Source: Candidatus Gastranaerophilales bacterium (lineage in GTDB: Bacteria > Cyanobacteriota > Vampirovibrionia > Gastranaerophilales > Gastranaerophilaceae). Taken from it: DNA of 64,000 bases. This document shows positions 8,949 to 17,532 of this stretch, piece after piece. The DNA lies in the NCBI GenBank assembly GCA_900548405.1, contig UNSJ01000003.1:6603-70602 (forward strand), in the 5' to 3' direction. The position numbers and the translations under genes were made by a program. Under the pieces are notes generated by a model. The model saw nothing but the letters and a program-made list of their open reading frames with translations, did not search any database and was not told where the DNA came from. Each line of letters opens with the position of its first letter. Position 1 is the first letter of the stretch.

Positions 8949-10268
8949 TTAAACATTGGTTGCAATAGTCATTTTGCGAATTTCTTTTTTAAGCAAAGTT
9001 ACCATCATCACGCAGAGTATTACCGCAGAAATACACAAACCGTACCAGAAACCTCTCAATTTAAGTCCGAAATTAAACGCTAAAACATAACCAACAGGAA
9101 GATAAATCAACCAGTAAGCAATAAAATTAGAAATCAATACAACCTTAGTTTTCTTTATACCTTTAAATACGCCCGCAAGCGCAACCTGTAAACCGTCACA
9201 AACCTGAAACATAGATAAAATATAGATTACAGGCACACATATACTAACAAGAGCTTTGTCCTTTGTAAACAGTCCTACTAAGAAATCAGGGAATGTTGCA
9301 AACACCACAGAACTGCAAGCCATAAATCCCGTAGCCATGACTATTCCGACAAATGCATATTTCTTCAAATCTCTTAAATTATTTGCTCCGTTTGCAAAAC
9401 CGACTTTAACAGCAATAGCATTTGATAAAGCAAGCGGAACCATAAATGACACTGTTGTCAATGTACATACAAGGTTTTGCGCTGCTGCATAAATACCTGC
9501 CACCCTGCCCATAATTATAGCTATACTATTAAAAGCGACAAACTCAACCATTACAGCTAATGATATAGGAAGTCCGACCTGCATTATGCTTCTGTAATAG
9601 CTTTTGTCATGAAAATCTCTGGTATTCATACGTATTAAGCAATAGAAATATAAAGCCAGCCCCATAACCCATCTTACGATTAAACTTGCAATAGCAAGCC
9701 CTGCAACTCCCAAAGAAGGTATAGGACCAAACCCGAATACCAATACCGCATTAAGTATCAAATTCAAAAACACACATATTACAGTCACCAAATTGGGGAA
9801 CAAAACAATTTCAAATGCCTGCAAATATTCTTTTAACGCGGCATTCAGATACATGCCCACTGTTGCAAAAGCAGAAATAAACATATATTCTTTAATTGCA
9901 GGCACAAGCCTTGCTTCAAAATGAAGATAATCAATTAAAGGGATTGCCAAAAATACCGCAACAGAAGTGATTAAAGACATGATAAGTGCAAATCTGATAG
10001 TCGGATAAAAATATCTTTTTGCAGGCTGTTTTGCTCCTCTTTTATTTGAAAGTATAGGAGAAACGCTTCCAAGAAGACCTATTCCGAATATAAAAATAAC
10101 ATTAATAACAGCAGTAGCAATAGAAATTGCAGCAAGAGTATCTGTTGAATGTCTTCCCGCAATCAAAACATCACCCGCGCCAATAAGGATGAAACCCAAG
10201 TTTCCCATAATAATCGGCAGGGCAATGTTTAATAACTCTTTTGCATAATGTCTGAATTGATTACTCAT
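8949..10268 (-). CDS. MATE family multidrug/cation exporter
   Basis: The 439-residue protein has twelve predicted membrane segments in two related halves. The opening region ELLNIALPIIMGNLGFILIG and VSPILSNKRGA are typical of MATE transporters, which use Na+ or H+ gradients to expel cationic compounds. I choose the ATG at 10268 (MSNQF). A start at 10277 is possible. A TATAAT box on this strand ends eight bases before the ATG and no Shine-Dalgarno is present, so the message may be leaderless. Substrate cannot be told from sequence. Confidence 0.9.
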   Translation of the reverse strand: MSNQFRHYAKELLNIALPIIMGNLGFILIGAGDVLIAGRHSTDTLAAISIATAVINVIFIFGIGLLGSVSPILSNKRGAKQPAKRYFYPTIRFALIMSLITSVAVFLAIPLIDYLHFEARLVPAIKEYMFISAFATVGMYLNAALKEYLQAFEIVLFPNLVTVICVFLNLILNAVLVFGFGPIPSLGVAGLAIASLIVRWVMGLALYFYCLIRMNTRDFHDKSYYRSIMQVGLPISLAVMVEFVAFNSIAIIMGRVAGIYAAAQNLVCTLTTVSFMVPLALSNAIAVKVGFANGANNLRDLKKYAFVGIVMATGFMACSSVVFATFPDFLVGLFTKDKALVSICVPVIYILSMFQVCDGLQVALAGVFKGIKKTKVVLISNFIAYWLIYLPVGYVLAFNFGLKLRGFWYGLCISAVILCVMMVTLLKKEIRKMTIATNV

Positions 10269-10298
10269 ACAAAACAATTATACTATAAATATAAAATT

Positions 10299-11152
10299 TT
10301 ACTTAAGTGATTCTTGAAGCATTTTCAAAGGAGTTCTACCGCCTTTTTCGGTTAAAGTCATCGCGTAAGTGTTAACTGTATACTGTGTCATCCCGTTAGC
10401 ATCACCTACTGCTTGAAAAGTAAATATATCATATCCCCATTTATTAGGTTTTTTATTTCCGTTTATATCAACAGCATAAGCTTTCCAGCCGCTAAAGTTT
10501 AAGTCAATCAGAATCATACCGTCAGCCAAAACATAAGCCGGGCGTTTTTTAAGATTTGCCGTTGACATTCCAGAATTTGGATCAGGCTTTGCATCAGGGT
10601 TTGACTCCTTTTGAATATCATCAGAACCTTTTATATACTTTATACATCCCTGTTCATATCCTCTTGAAGAACACGTTTTTGCAATGTTCAAATTCTTTAA
10701 AAATGCTTTGGTAAAATCAGTGCAATCCTCATACATACCGTTTAAATTTGACGGACAAGGCTGTCCTCCGTTACAAGTGTAACGTGTACAGGTACCGTAT
10801 TCATTTTTTTCGGCACATTCTGCGGTTGCAGGTCTGTCAGAATATTTCGCCCACGCATGGCACATAGGACTGTAACCTAAATCCGACTTAGCTTTTAACA
10901 TCGCATTATTCAGTGTGTTGTAAGCTTTTTTAAATTGCTGTTTTCTTACATTATCCTGATAATTTGCAATCAAAGACGGCATGGTTAAAGCCGCAACCAC
11001 ACCAATAATCCCGAGCGTGACCAATACTTCGGCGAGAGTAAATCCGAAACGGCGTTGACTGTTCAACATGACCACGTGCGTAGCACCTTCGGCGAGAGTA
11101 AATGCAGGAGCTTTTAGTCTGCCCCCCCCCCGACATAACTTAATCTTTTCAT
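10299..11152 (-). CDS. Prepilin-like protein, reading frame broken by a G10 run in its leader
   Basis: The uninterrupted frame covers 10299-11075 (up to 258 residues). It carries the class III signal RRFGFTLAEVLVTLGIIGVV, a cysteine-rich middle and AVDINGNKKPNKWGYDIFTF near residue 200. The best ribosome-binding site (AAAGGAGA) is further up, before ATG 11152. Reading from there gives MKRLSYV, then ten G at 11122-11131, then a stop three codons after the run. One extra G or a -1 slip joins this leader in frame to the pilin. The joined product then has two FTLAE signals, ...APAFTLAEGATHVVMLNSQ.... The internal ATG at 11069 has no Shine-Dalgarno. Product type is certain; expression state is not. 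Confidence 0.8.
11122..11131 (-). repeat. G10 homopolymer in prepilin leader (copy a)
   Basis: Ten consecutive C on the plus strand, ten G in the coding direction. It lies after leader codons MKRLSYV and is followed by CAGACTAAAAGCTCC. With ten G the frame ends at TAA; with eleven it enters the prepilin signal peptide. Confidence 0.95.
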
Positions 11153-11203
11153 AAATCTCCTTTCAATAATTTTAAGCAATTATGCATACCCTATTGTTGC
11201 ACC

Positions 11204-11233
11204 TCAAGCGGCGACGCCGATTGCTCCTTTCAT
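11204..11233 (-). other. Mini-ORF with GC-rich inverted repeat upstream of the G-run leader
   Basis: ATG at 11233 encodes MKGAIGVAA then stops. It contains the inverted repeat CGGCGACGCCG (11209-11219). The position and the partial sequence likeness match the upstream leader copies before the prepilins at 28143 and 50436. It may be a decayed duplicate of the leader. Confidence 0.35.
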
Positions 11234-11276
11234 GTATAACCTTATTCAGTATAACAAATTATTCTACAATTTTCAA

Positions 11277-11675
11277 CTAGGCATTATAATCCAGCTTATT
11301 TCCAACATCTTTAGATTTTATAGCTTGAGCCTGCATTTTAATACTTTCAGCCTGTGCTGCTACTCTAAAATCCTGACCTGAAGGATCAGAGGGAGCCATT
11401 GCGGAACGGATAACAGTATTTGCATCATTAATTGTTTTTTGAGGATTAGCGGAATCTAAAGCTGGCATCTTTATGTCAACGTGACCTGCCATCGGAATTC
11501 CGTCAGCATTTCTTTCAATTACAATAGAACCTGCAAGAGAACCGCCTGCTGCTTTGTGCGCAGCCTCGTGAGCATATATCTCATCATAGTTCTTTTTAAT
11601 CAAAGCATCTCTTTGCTGCTCTTTTTGCTTTTCAATAGGATTTGTAAAATTGTAGAACAGATTAATTCCAGCCAT
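11277..11675 (-). CDS. SprA-related / CJM1_0395-type putative metalloprotease
   Basis: The 132-residue product has YAHEAAHKAAGGSLAG near residue 38, the HExxH-like core typical of the SprA-related family (putative metalloprotease CJM1_0395 family). It is followed by the conserved IPMAGHVDIKMP stretch and a helical, Ala/Gln-rich C-terminal part. No signal peptide is visible. The family's biological role is not established. I choose ATG 11675, with AAAGG upstream, over a TTG two codons earlier. It stands alone between two prepilin genes. Confidence 0.75.
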   Translation of the reverse strand: MAGINLFYNFTNPIEKQKEQQRDALIKKNYDEIYAHEAAHKAAGGSLAGSIVIERNADGIPMAGHVDIKMPALDSANPQKTINDANTVIRSAMAPSDPSGQDFRVAAQAESIKMQAQAIKSKDVGNKLDYNA

Positions 11676-11753
11676 ACACAAAACCTTTCACACATTACCT
11701 GCTACAATTATAGCATATCTTTTCAAAGATTTCAAGCCTTAATTCAGATATTA

Positions 11754-12512
11754 TTACCAGGGATAATCATTTAAAATCTGCCAGCCGTCATATACAATTA
11801 AAGCCCCGCAAAAGCCTCCCGCCATAGCCTTTCCTGTATTCTTTGAACAAGGATAAGTTTCATCTTCTAATAATTCCTCCCTTGATAGTGTTTCTTTACA
11901 ATGCAAGCCGTAAGGATAAACTCCGAGTTTTTTTAAACAATCAGTTCCGTCGACAACAGAAGGAATTTCACCTGCATTGCCCCAGCTCATTATAAACGGA
12001 AAAATATCTTTACCTATGGTATTAGGTCGCTTTAACGGTCCGTTTATATCAACCCAAAACCAAGCTCCGTTTCCGACAGCATGAACCCAATAGAACACTG
12101 AATAACCTGATGCTGTAACTAATGCAAAAGTTTTACCGGTAACATCTGTAAAAGTTCTTGTTACTACCATACCGTCTAAATTATAAATTTTTTCAGCCCA
12201 GCAGTCATATTTTGAATAAGTATCACAAGTTTTTACAACTTTTAAATTCGGAAGCAGATAATTGTCAGTAAAATACTTGTTACGTTCGTAAACCGTGTCA
12301 AATTCCGAGAAATCCCAAGTATCAATTGTATCAAACTTGGATTCTGATATTCTCACTGCCTGATTTATTTCCGTATAAGCCTTTTTTAATTGAGTAACAG
12401 TCTGCTTTTTTTTATAGTTTTCAATCAATACAGGCATTGTCATAGCTGCGACCACGCCGATAATACCTAAGGTTATAAGTATCTCTGCTAACGTAAAAGC
12501 TTTTTTAAACAT
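11754..12512 (-). CDS. Prepilin-like protein with intact own start
   Basis: The 252-residue product begins MFKKAFTLAEILITLGIIGV, a class III signal that prepilin peptidase should cut before Phe-6. The N-terminal helix is followed by a polar linker and a C-terminal globular part. That part contains WVDINGPLKRPNTIGKDIF (near residue 150), several cysteines and the end DGWQILNDYPW. These two C-terminal motifs recur in other prepilins of the window. The ATG follows a strong AGGGGGAAAT site. No G run is present upstream, so this copy is probably always in frame. Confidence 0.9.
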   Translation of the reverse strand: MFKKAFTLAEILITLGIIGVVAAMTMPVLIENYKKKQTVTQLKKAYTEINQAVRISESKFDTIDTWDFSEFDTVYERNKYFTDNYLLPNLKVVKTCDTYSKYDCWAEKIYNLDGMVVTRTFTDVTGKTFALVTASGYSVFYWVHAVGNGAWFWVDINGPLKRPNTIGKDIFPFIMSWGNAGEIPSVVDGTDCLKKLGVYPYGLHCKETLSREELLEDETYPCSKNTGKAMAGGFCGALIVYDGWQILNDYPW

Positions 12513-12576
12513 ATTTCCCCCTTTTGTTCTCTTTTAGACTACATACATTTACAATAGTATCACATAAAATACGTTT

Positions 12577-12795
12577 GTGAACAATAAGACTACAAAAATT
12601 TTACAATTAGGAAGAAATATATTTAAGTTCCGCAAAGAAAAAGGTCTTTCGCAAAACCAGCTTGCAGAAAAACTTGAAATATCAAGGGAACACCTTGCAA
12701 AAATAGAGACAGCAAAACGATGTGTAAGTTTAGGGCTTTTAATAGATATTGCAGAAAAACTGAATATTCCCGTAAAAGATTTTTTTGATTTTTAA
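12577..12795 (+). CDS. Small XRE-family HTH regulator
   Basis: The 72-residue product is a single Cro/CI-type helix-turn-helix domain: KFRKEKGLSQNQLAEKLEIS, REHLAKIETAKRCVSLGLL, then LNIPVKDFFDF. It has no ligand or effector domain. The start is GTG. TAAAAT ends six bases before it and no Shine-Dalgarno is seen, so the message may be leaderless. It is divergent from the prepilin at 12512, with 64 bases between, and could regulate that gene. A hairpin terminator follows. Confidence 0.85.
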   Translation: MNNKTTKILQLGRNIFKFRKEKGLSQNQLAEKLEISREHLAKIETAKRCVSLGLLIDIAEKLNIPVKDFFDF

Positions 12796-12800
12796 AAAAT

Positions 12801-12825
12801 AAACCGAAGATATAATCTTCGGTTT
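12801..12825. terminator. Bidirectional terminator between XRE gene and accC
   Basis: AAACCGAAGAT and ATCTTCGGTTT form an 11-bp stem with a short loop. On the minus strand it is followed by TATTTTTT, so it ends accC. On the plus strand a weaker T-rich tail follows. Confidence 0.8.
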
Positions 12826-12832
12826 ACTAAAA

Positions 12833-14191
12833 TTATTTTTTATCTTTTCCTGTTCTCTTATAGAAATCTTCTATAAATCCGGTATTGAAATTACCGCTTA
12901 CAAATACAGGATCTTCTATTATTGATTGGTGGAACGGGATTGTTGTTTCAACACCTGTTACAACATATTCTTTCAAAGCTCGATACATTCTGCGTCTTGC
13001 TTCGTTACGAGTTCTACCCCAGCAAATAAGCTTACCTATCATAGAATCATAATATGGTGGTATAGAATAATCCTGATAAGCGTGGGAATCAACTCTTACA
13101 CCAAATCCGCCAGGAGTTACATAACCTGTAATCAGTCCGGGATTAGGCATAAAGTCTTTTGCAGGATTTTCCGCATTAATACGGCACTCAATAGCATGAC
13201 CTCTTAACACAATATCGTCCTGAGTAAAATCAAGTTTTTCGCCTGATGCTACCATAATTTGTTCTCTTACCAAATCAACGTTAGAAATCATTTCTGTTAC
13301 ACAGTGTTCAACCTGAATTCTTGTATTCATCTCCATGAAATACCAGCTTCCGTCATGGTCAAGAAGGAATTCACAAGTTCCTGCGCCTTCATAATTAATG
13401 GCTTTCGCCGCACGGACAGCTGCTGCACCCATTTCCTGACGGGTCTTTTCGTCAATAGCAGGAGATGGAGCTTCTTCCAATAATTTTTGGTGACGACGCT
13501 GAATTGAACAATCTCTTTCACCTAAGTGAACAACATTTCCGAATTGGTCACCGAGAATTTGAACTTCAATATGACGAGGATTTTCTAAGAATTTTTCAGC
13601 ATAAACATCAGGGTTACCGAAGAAATTTTGAGCCTCAGACTGGCAAAGGTTCATATTTGTTTCAACTTCCTCATCACTTCTGACAATTCTCATACCTTTA
13701 CCGCCGCCGCCTGCTGTTGCTTTTAAAATAATAGGATAACCTACTCTGTGTGCAAATTCTTTAACTTCTTCAACGGTTTTCAAAATTCCTGTACCGGGTG
13801 TAACCGGAACGTTATTTTCAATCATTGTCTTACGAGCAGTAGCTTTATCACCCATTTTGCGCATAGCTTCAGCAGTAGGACCGATAAACTTAATGCCGTG
13901 TTTTTCGCAAATTTCAGCAAAATCAGCTCTTTCTGACATAAAGCCGTATCCCGGGTGAATTGCATCTGCACCCGATACAATGGCAGCAGAAATAATTGCA
14001 GGAATACTCAAATAGCTTTTAGCACTTTGAGCAGGTCCTATACAGTAAGCTTCTGTTGCAAGTCTTACATGGAGAGAATTTGCATCAGCTTGAGAATAAA
14101 TTGCAACTGTCGGAATACCGATTTCTCTGCAAGCTCTTATAATTCTTACTGCAATCTCCCCGCGGTTTGCGATTAATACTTTTCTAAACAT
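12833..14191 (-). CDS. accC: Acetyl-CoA carboxylase, biotin carboxylase subunit
   Basis: AccC carboxylates the biotin carried by AccB using ATP and bicarbonate, the first half-reaction of malonyl-CoA formation for fatty acids. The 452-residue product has the N-terminal start [20 protein letters not shown], the glycine-rich ATP-grasp loop [14 protein letters not shown] near residue 160 and [20 protein letters not shown]. The substrate-binding stretch [15 protein letters not shown] also matches. Length is standard. AGGGAT precedes the ATG. It is the last gene of an efp-accB-accC cluster. A 76-base gap with short TATTCACT-type repeats separates it from accB. Confidence 0.97.
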   Translation of the reverse strand: MFRKVLIANRGEIAVRIIRACREIGIPTVAIYSQADANSLHVRLATEAYCIGPAQSAKSYLSIPAIISAAIVSGADAIHPGYGFMSERADFAEICEKHGIKFIGPTAEAMRKMGDKATARKTMIENNVPVTPGTGILKTVEEVKEFAHRVGYPIILKATAGGGGKGMRIVRSDEEVETNMNLCQSEAQNFFGNPDVYAEKFLENPRHIEVQILGDQFGNVVHLGERDCSIQRRHQKLLEEAPSPAIDEKTRQEMGAAAVRAAKAINYEGAGTCEFLLDHDGSWYFMEMNTRIQVEHCVTEMISNVDLVREQIMVASGEKLDFTQDDIVLRGHAIECRINAENPAKDFMPNPGLITGYVTPGGFGVRVDSHAYQDYSIPPYYDSMIGKLICWGRTRNEARRRMYRALKEYVVTGVETTIPFHQSIIEDPVFVSGNFNTGFIEDFYKRTGKDKK

Positions 14192-14267
14192 TTTTCTTAT
14201 CCCTATTAAAACAGCGAAAAGTGAATTTGCTTATGCCATTCACTATTCACTGTTAACTATTCACTAT

Positions 14268-14705
14268 TTATTCAATATACATTAATACTTGTCCGAATTC
14301 GACAGGCTGTCCGTCAGATACACATATCTCAACGATTTTTCCTGAAAATTCAGATTCAATTTCATTCATAAGTTTCATTGCTTCAACAATACAAACAACG
14401 TCACCTTCTTTTACTGTTTGCCCTACCTTAACAAATGCTTCAGCATCAGGAGACGGTGCAGAATAGAAAGTACCTACCATAGGAGAAGTCAACGGTTTTC
14501 CTTTTTTAACTTCTGCCTGTGCAGCAGGTGCTTGAGCAGCAGCAGGCTGAGGAGCTGCTTGTACAGCAACCGGAGCTTGAGCAACGCCAATAACTTCTTT
14601 TCTCAAAGTAATAGCTTGCTCGCCATCTTCAAGAGAAATTTCTGTAAGTGAATTATCAGCTAATACTTTTGCTAATTTTTCAACATATTCAATATCAAAT
14701 TTCAT
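14268..14705 (-). CDS. accB: Biotin carboxyl carrier protein of acetyl-CoA carboxylase
   Basis: AccB carries biotin between AccC and the carboxyltransferase. The 145-residue product has an N-terminal helix (DIEYVEKLAKVLADNSLTEI) and an Ala/Pro-rich flexible linker (residues about 44-68). The biotinyl domain follows, with LTSPMVGTFYSAPSPD and the biotinylation site VEAMKLMNE near residue 110, where the Lys is modified. Length and linker are typical. It lies between efp and accC on the same strand. GAAAGG is present upstream of the ATG. Confidence 0.96.
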   Translation of the reverse strand: MKFDIEYVEKLAKVLADNSLTEISLEDGEQAITLRKEVIGVAQAPVAVQAAPQPAAAQAPAAQAEVKKGKPLTSPMVGTFYSAPSPDAEAFVKVGQTVKEGDVVCIVEAMKLMNEIESEFSGKIVEICVSDGQPVEFGQVLMYIE

Positions 14706-14775
14706 TTTTTTGCCTTTCTGTTAGGTTAAGTGTGATGAGTGAAGATTAAAACTTCACATCAACTAAAAAATATTG

Positions 14776-15333
14776 TTAAGCCCTGTCAAGGTACTCGTTA
14801 GTTCTTGTATCAACTCTGATTTTATCTCCGTTAGAAATAAAGAAAGGAACGTTAACAACAGCACCTGTTTCAAGAGTAGCAGGTTTAGTACCACCTTGAG
14901 CGGTGTTTCCTTTTTCAGAAGGAGGAGTGTCAGTAACTTCCAAAACTACGTGAGCAGGAATATCAACCCCGATAATTCTCGCATCGTGCATCAAAACTTG
15001 GACAATCATATTTTCTTTCATGTATTTAAGACCGTCGCCTATTTGATCAGCAGTCAATTGAAGCTGTTCATAAGATTCGTTATCCATCATAACGTATTCT
15101 TGACCTTCTTTATACAAATATTGCATTTCACGTCTGTCTAACATAGCTTTTGCAACTTTTTCACCGGCTCTGAATGTTTTTTCAACAACTTGACCTGTTT
15201 CTACGTTTTTAAGCTTTGATCTTACAAACGCTGCGCCCTTGCCGGGTTTTACGTGTAAAAATTCAACAACAGACCATAAACCGTTGTCTAACTGAAGCGT
15301 TAAGCCTGTTTTTAAATCGTTTACTGATATCAT
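14776..15333 (-). CDS. efp: Elongation factor P
   Basis: EF-P relieves ribosomes stalled at polyproline. The 185-residue product has the KOW-like domain 1 with [16 protein letters not shown] near residue 30, which holds the tip Lys that is modified in some bacteria. Two OB-type domains follow, ending with the signature [25 protein letters not shown]. Neither a modifying enzyme nor another EF-P is seen in the window. AAGGGG precedes the ATG. It is the first gene of the efp-accB-accC cluster, an order seen in many bacteria including cyanobacteria. Confidence 0.96.
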   Translation of the reverse strand: MISVNDLKTGLTLQLDNGLWSVVEFLHVKPGKGAAFVRSKLKNVETGQVVEKTFRAGEKVAKAMLDRREMQYLYKEGQEYVMMDNESYEQLQLTADQIGDGLKYMKENMIVQVLMHDARIIGVDIPAHVVLEVTDTPPSEKGNTAQGGTKPATLETGAVVNVPFFISNGDKIRVDTRTNEYLDRA

Positions 15334-15501
15334 ATTTTTCCCCTTATTAAAATAATATAGTCATTTATGTAAGTCGATAATACCATAAACATCAAAAACT
15401 TCAAATAATTGTTACAAATAAAATTCAAATTATTAACATAGTAGCAAAAAAATAAATGTTGCGTTATTATATATGCCATAAGCAATATAAGGAGTGTACA
15501 T

Positions 15502-15969
15502 ATGAGAATTTCAGCTATCGACAGATGTTGCCCTAAACCACAATTTACAGCATCCAGAAACGGATATGAAAATCCTATTAACCGTAAATCAGAAAAAGGA
15601 TTGGCAATTTGGGGTTCAATAGGAGGCAGCGCACTTGTAGGCGCAACAGCAGCGGGAATCGGCAGCTGCTTTATCAAGTCAGGGGCTTCCAAAAGAGCCT
15701 GGAAACTCGGCGGAATAGGTGTTGCAGCAGGATTGCTGACAATGGCGCTTACATTACCTGCAAAACTTTATGATACTAAAGTAAAAGCTTTTGCCCGTGA
15801 AAAAGAAATGGACGTTTTCAGCCGCGACAGAGAATTAAAATCAAACATTATGGAAGAAGTTGATAAAGAGGTTAAAGACGAAGATGTATCTCTTGACCAG
15901 AAAATCAACCACTACACTACTGTTCAAATGGCTAACAACGGAAACGGATTATTAGTTAAGGGAGCATAA
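15502..15969 (+). CDS. Small membrane protein of unknown function (paralogue 1)
   Basis: The 155-residue product has a short polar N-terminus (MRISAIDRCCPKPQFTASRN). Two hydrophobic Gly/Ala-rich segments follow, near residues 36-55 (WGSIGGSALVGATAAGIGSC) and 69-86 (GIGVAAGLLTMALTLPAKL). The C-terminus is charged and helical. AAGGAG lies eight bases before the ATG. The next gene starts at once after the stop and has the same plan (MR..AI start, two membrane segments, charged tail), so the two look like a tandem paralogue pair. Family not recognised. Confidence 0.75.
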   Translation: MRISAIDRCCPKPQFTASRNGYENPINRKSEKGLAIWGSIGGSALVGATAAGIGSCFIKSGASKRAWKLGGIGVAAGLLTMALTLPAKLYDTKVKAFAREKEMDVFSRDRELKSNIMEEVDKEVKDEDVSLDQKINHYTTVQMANNGNGLLVKGA

Positions 15970-16527
15970 ATGAGAGTCGGCGCTATTAATAACAGCTACT
16001 CATTCGCTCAACAAAACATTCCATCAAAAAACAAAGACAGCAATCCTATTTCAAAATCAGGAGAAAAAGCAAAGCTGGTTAAGGCAACTTTTGTTGCGGG
16101 TTTGGGTGTAGGAGCAAAATTGTTGTTTGAATTAATGGACGGTGATTTTGTTGTGGATAAACTTGGTGACAGCGCTGATAAAATCGTAGAAAAACAACAT
16201 AGAAATGTGTCCAGAAATAAAAAAAGCCTGTTAAAACTTGGAGCCGCAGCAGGATTGGTTATGGCATTTATCGGCGCCTTTGCAATGTTATATACAATTT
16301 TCAAAGCACCAAAAATAAATTATGAGGGCAACATAAATGCATTTAAAAAAGGAAAAGATGTTGACGTTTATGTTAAAGGAAATTCTGCCGAAAAAGAAAT
16401 CTACACTCAAATGAATGAAAAAGCAAAGCAGGCTGACAAAGAAGAAAAAGCAAAACTAAAAGAACAATACATGCAAATGCAAATGGCTAAAAACAGGGTA
16501 CCTGACTTTATTGACCTTAAAAGATAA
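15970..16527 (+). CDS. Small membrane protein of unknown function (paralogue 2)
   Basis: The 185-residue product follows the stop of the previous gene without a gap, and GGGAG inside that gene's end can serve as its ribosome-binding site. It begins MRVGAINNSYSFAQQ. Membrane-like stretches lie near residues 36-52 (VKATFVAGLGVGAKLLF) and 92-112 (LGAAAGLVMAFIGAFAMLYTI). The tail is long, Lys/Glu/Gln-rich and probably helical. The two genes must be cotranscribed. I do not recognise the family and propose no role. Confidence 0.75.
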   Translation: MRVGAINNSYSFAQQNIPSKNKDSNPISKSGEKAKLVKATFVAGLGVGAKLLFELMDGDFVVDKLGDSADKIVEKQHRNVSRNKKSLLKLGAAAGLVMAFIGAFAMLYTIFKAPKINYEGNINAFKKGKDVDVYVKGNSAEKEIYTQMNEKAKQADKEEKAKLKEQYMQMQMAKNRVPDFIDLKR

Positions 16528-16755
16528 CTATTTCTCTATACGCTCAATCTTTAAAGAGTAACCAAGAATTTTGCAGATTTGTTGGAATTCGGCAAGTTTC
16601 AAACCGTTTCGGCGGATTTTACAAGAAAAAGTGCTTTGCGGAATGTCAAGTTCTGCATTATTTTTTAAGTATTCAAGCAAAACTTTCTGTGTTACGTGCC
16701 CTTTTGCCATAACAAGCCTTACTATTTCATCGTTATTCCAGTCTGTTATATCCAT
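16528..16755 (-). CDS. Small HTH-like DNA-binding protein
   Basis: The 75-residue product from ATG 16755 reads MDITDWNNDEIVRLVMAKGH, then a QSTFSCKIRRNGLKLAEFQQ segment followed by ICKILGYSLKIE. This looks like a compact XRE-like or DUF6471-like helix-turn-helix, but the match is weak. On this strand TTGAAT, 16 bases and TATACT lie just before the ATG without a Shine-Dalgarno, again suggesting a leaderless message. It is divergent from the prepilin at 16862 and its promoter overlaps that gene's promoter, so regulation of that prepilin is plausible. Confidence 0.65.
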   Translation of the reverse strand: MDITDWNNDEIVRLVMAKGHVTQKVLLEYLKNNAELDIPQSTFSCKIRRNGLKLAEFQQICKILGYSLKIERIEK

Positions 16756-16774
16756 ATAGCAAAAGTATAAGGTA

Positions 16775-16803
16775 TTGACAAAACTATTCAACTCTTGTAA
16801 TAT
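16775..16803 (+). promoter_or_regulatory. Promoter of the prepilin at 16862
   Basis: TTGACA (16775-16780), a 17-base spacer and TAATAT (16798-16803). The -35 box of the divergent HTH gene (TTGAAT on the minus strand, 16786-16791) lies inside the spacer, so the two promoters overlap. Confidence 0.65.
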
Positions 16804-16861
16804 TTATTGCATATATCAATATTTTATTTAATATATAAATATTAATATACAAAGGAGAAAT

Positions 16862-17509
16862 ATGAAAAAAGGTTTTACTCTTGCGGAAGTTTTGATAACT
16901 TTAGGGATTATAGGAATAATCGCGGCTATGACAATGCCGGCATTAATTGAAAATCATCAGAAAAAAGCTACCGCAGTCAAGCTTGCAAGGTTTTATACAA
17001 TAATGAGCCAGGCTGTTCTGAGATGGCAATCCGATGATGGTATTATCCCCGATGATTTCTATTTTGAAGATACCAGCGGTACTTATCTTGAAAAATGGTA
17101 TAGAGATACAATTGGAAAATATATTCAAACAGTATCATTAAAAAGTACAAATTCAATATTTACTGTCGCATTTAATGACGGATCAGGATTTGACGCATAC
17201 ACTAATAGGTATATTCTTTTCATATTTTATTGTCCTGAATATAAATATTGCAGCCAAACAAGAGAAGGAAACTTTGATGGAAGAAGAGGATTTCTTTTCA
17301 ACATATATAAAGGTAAATTTATGACCTCTAACATCGAGCACCAAACACAAACAAGAGAAAAACTTTTAGAGTCATGCAAATACGGTAACAGCGATAATGC
17401 GGAAGTCAGTTCCAAAAACCGCAGACATGCCTGCACTCGTCTTATCCAAATCGACGGTTGGGAAATAAAAGACGATTATCCCTGGAGGCAAACTATGCTT
17501 GAGAAATAA
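16862..17509 (+). CDS. Prepilin-like protein
   Basis: The 215-residue product begins MKKGFTLAEVLITLGIIGII, a canonical class III signal cut before Phe-5. The N-terminal helix continues with AAMTMPALIENHQKKATAVK. The globular part ends with TRLIQIDGWEIKDDYPWRQ, the C-terminal motif shared by other prepilins here. The DINGxKxPNxxGxD motif of most others is not present; FDGRRGFLFNIYKG stands at that place. AAAGGAG lies six bases before the ATG. No G run is present. The -35 box of rsgA overlaps the last codons. Confidence 0.9.
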   Translation: MKKGFTLAEVLITLGIIGIIAAMTMPALIENHQKKATAVKLARFYTIMSQAVLRWQSDDGIIPDDFYFEDTSGTYLEKWYRDTIGKYIQTVSLKSTNSIFTVAFNDGSGFDAYTNRYILFIFYCPEYKYCSQTREGNFDGRRGFLFNIYKGKFMTSNIEHQTQTREKLLESCKYGNSDNAEVSSKNRRHACTRLIQIDGWEIKDDYPWRQTMLEK

Positions 17510-17527
17510 TTTTTATGTTACTATAAT
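17499..17527 (+). promoter_or_regulatory. Promoter of rsgA, leaderless
   Basis: TTGAGA (17499-17504), exactly 17 bases, TATAAT (17522-17527), then five bases AGCGT and the rsgA ATG at 17533. There is no Shine-Dalgarno. The -35 box lies within the final codons of the preceding prepilin gene. Confidence 0.75.
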
Positions 17528-17532
17528 AGCGT

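Noticed and set aside
10951-11136. A 61-residue frame starting ATGTCGGGG over the G10 run
   Set aside because: It begins at a second ATG without a Shine-Dalgarno and reads the pilin signal out of frame (IYSRR text). It is a by-product of the run, not a gene.
15330-15692. A 120-residue minus-strand frame over the start of the gene at 15502
   Set aside because: It is antisense to a gene with a good ribosome-binding site and has no family features.
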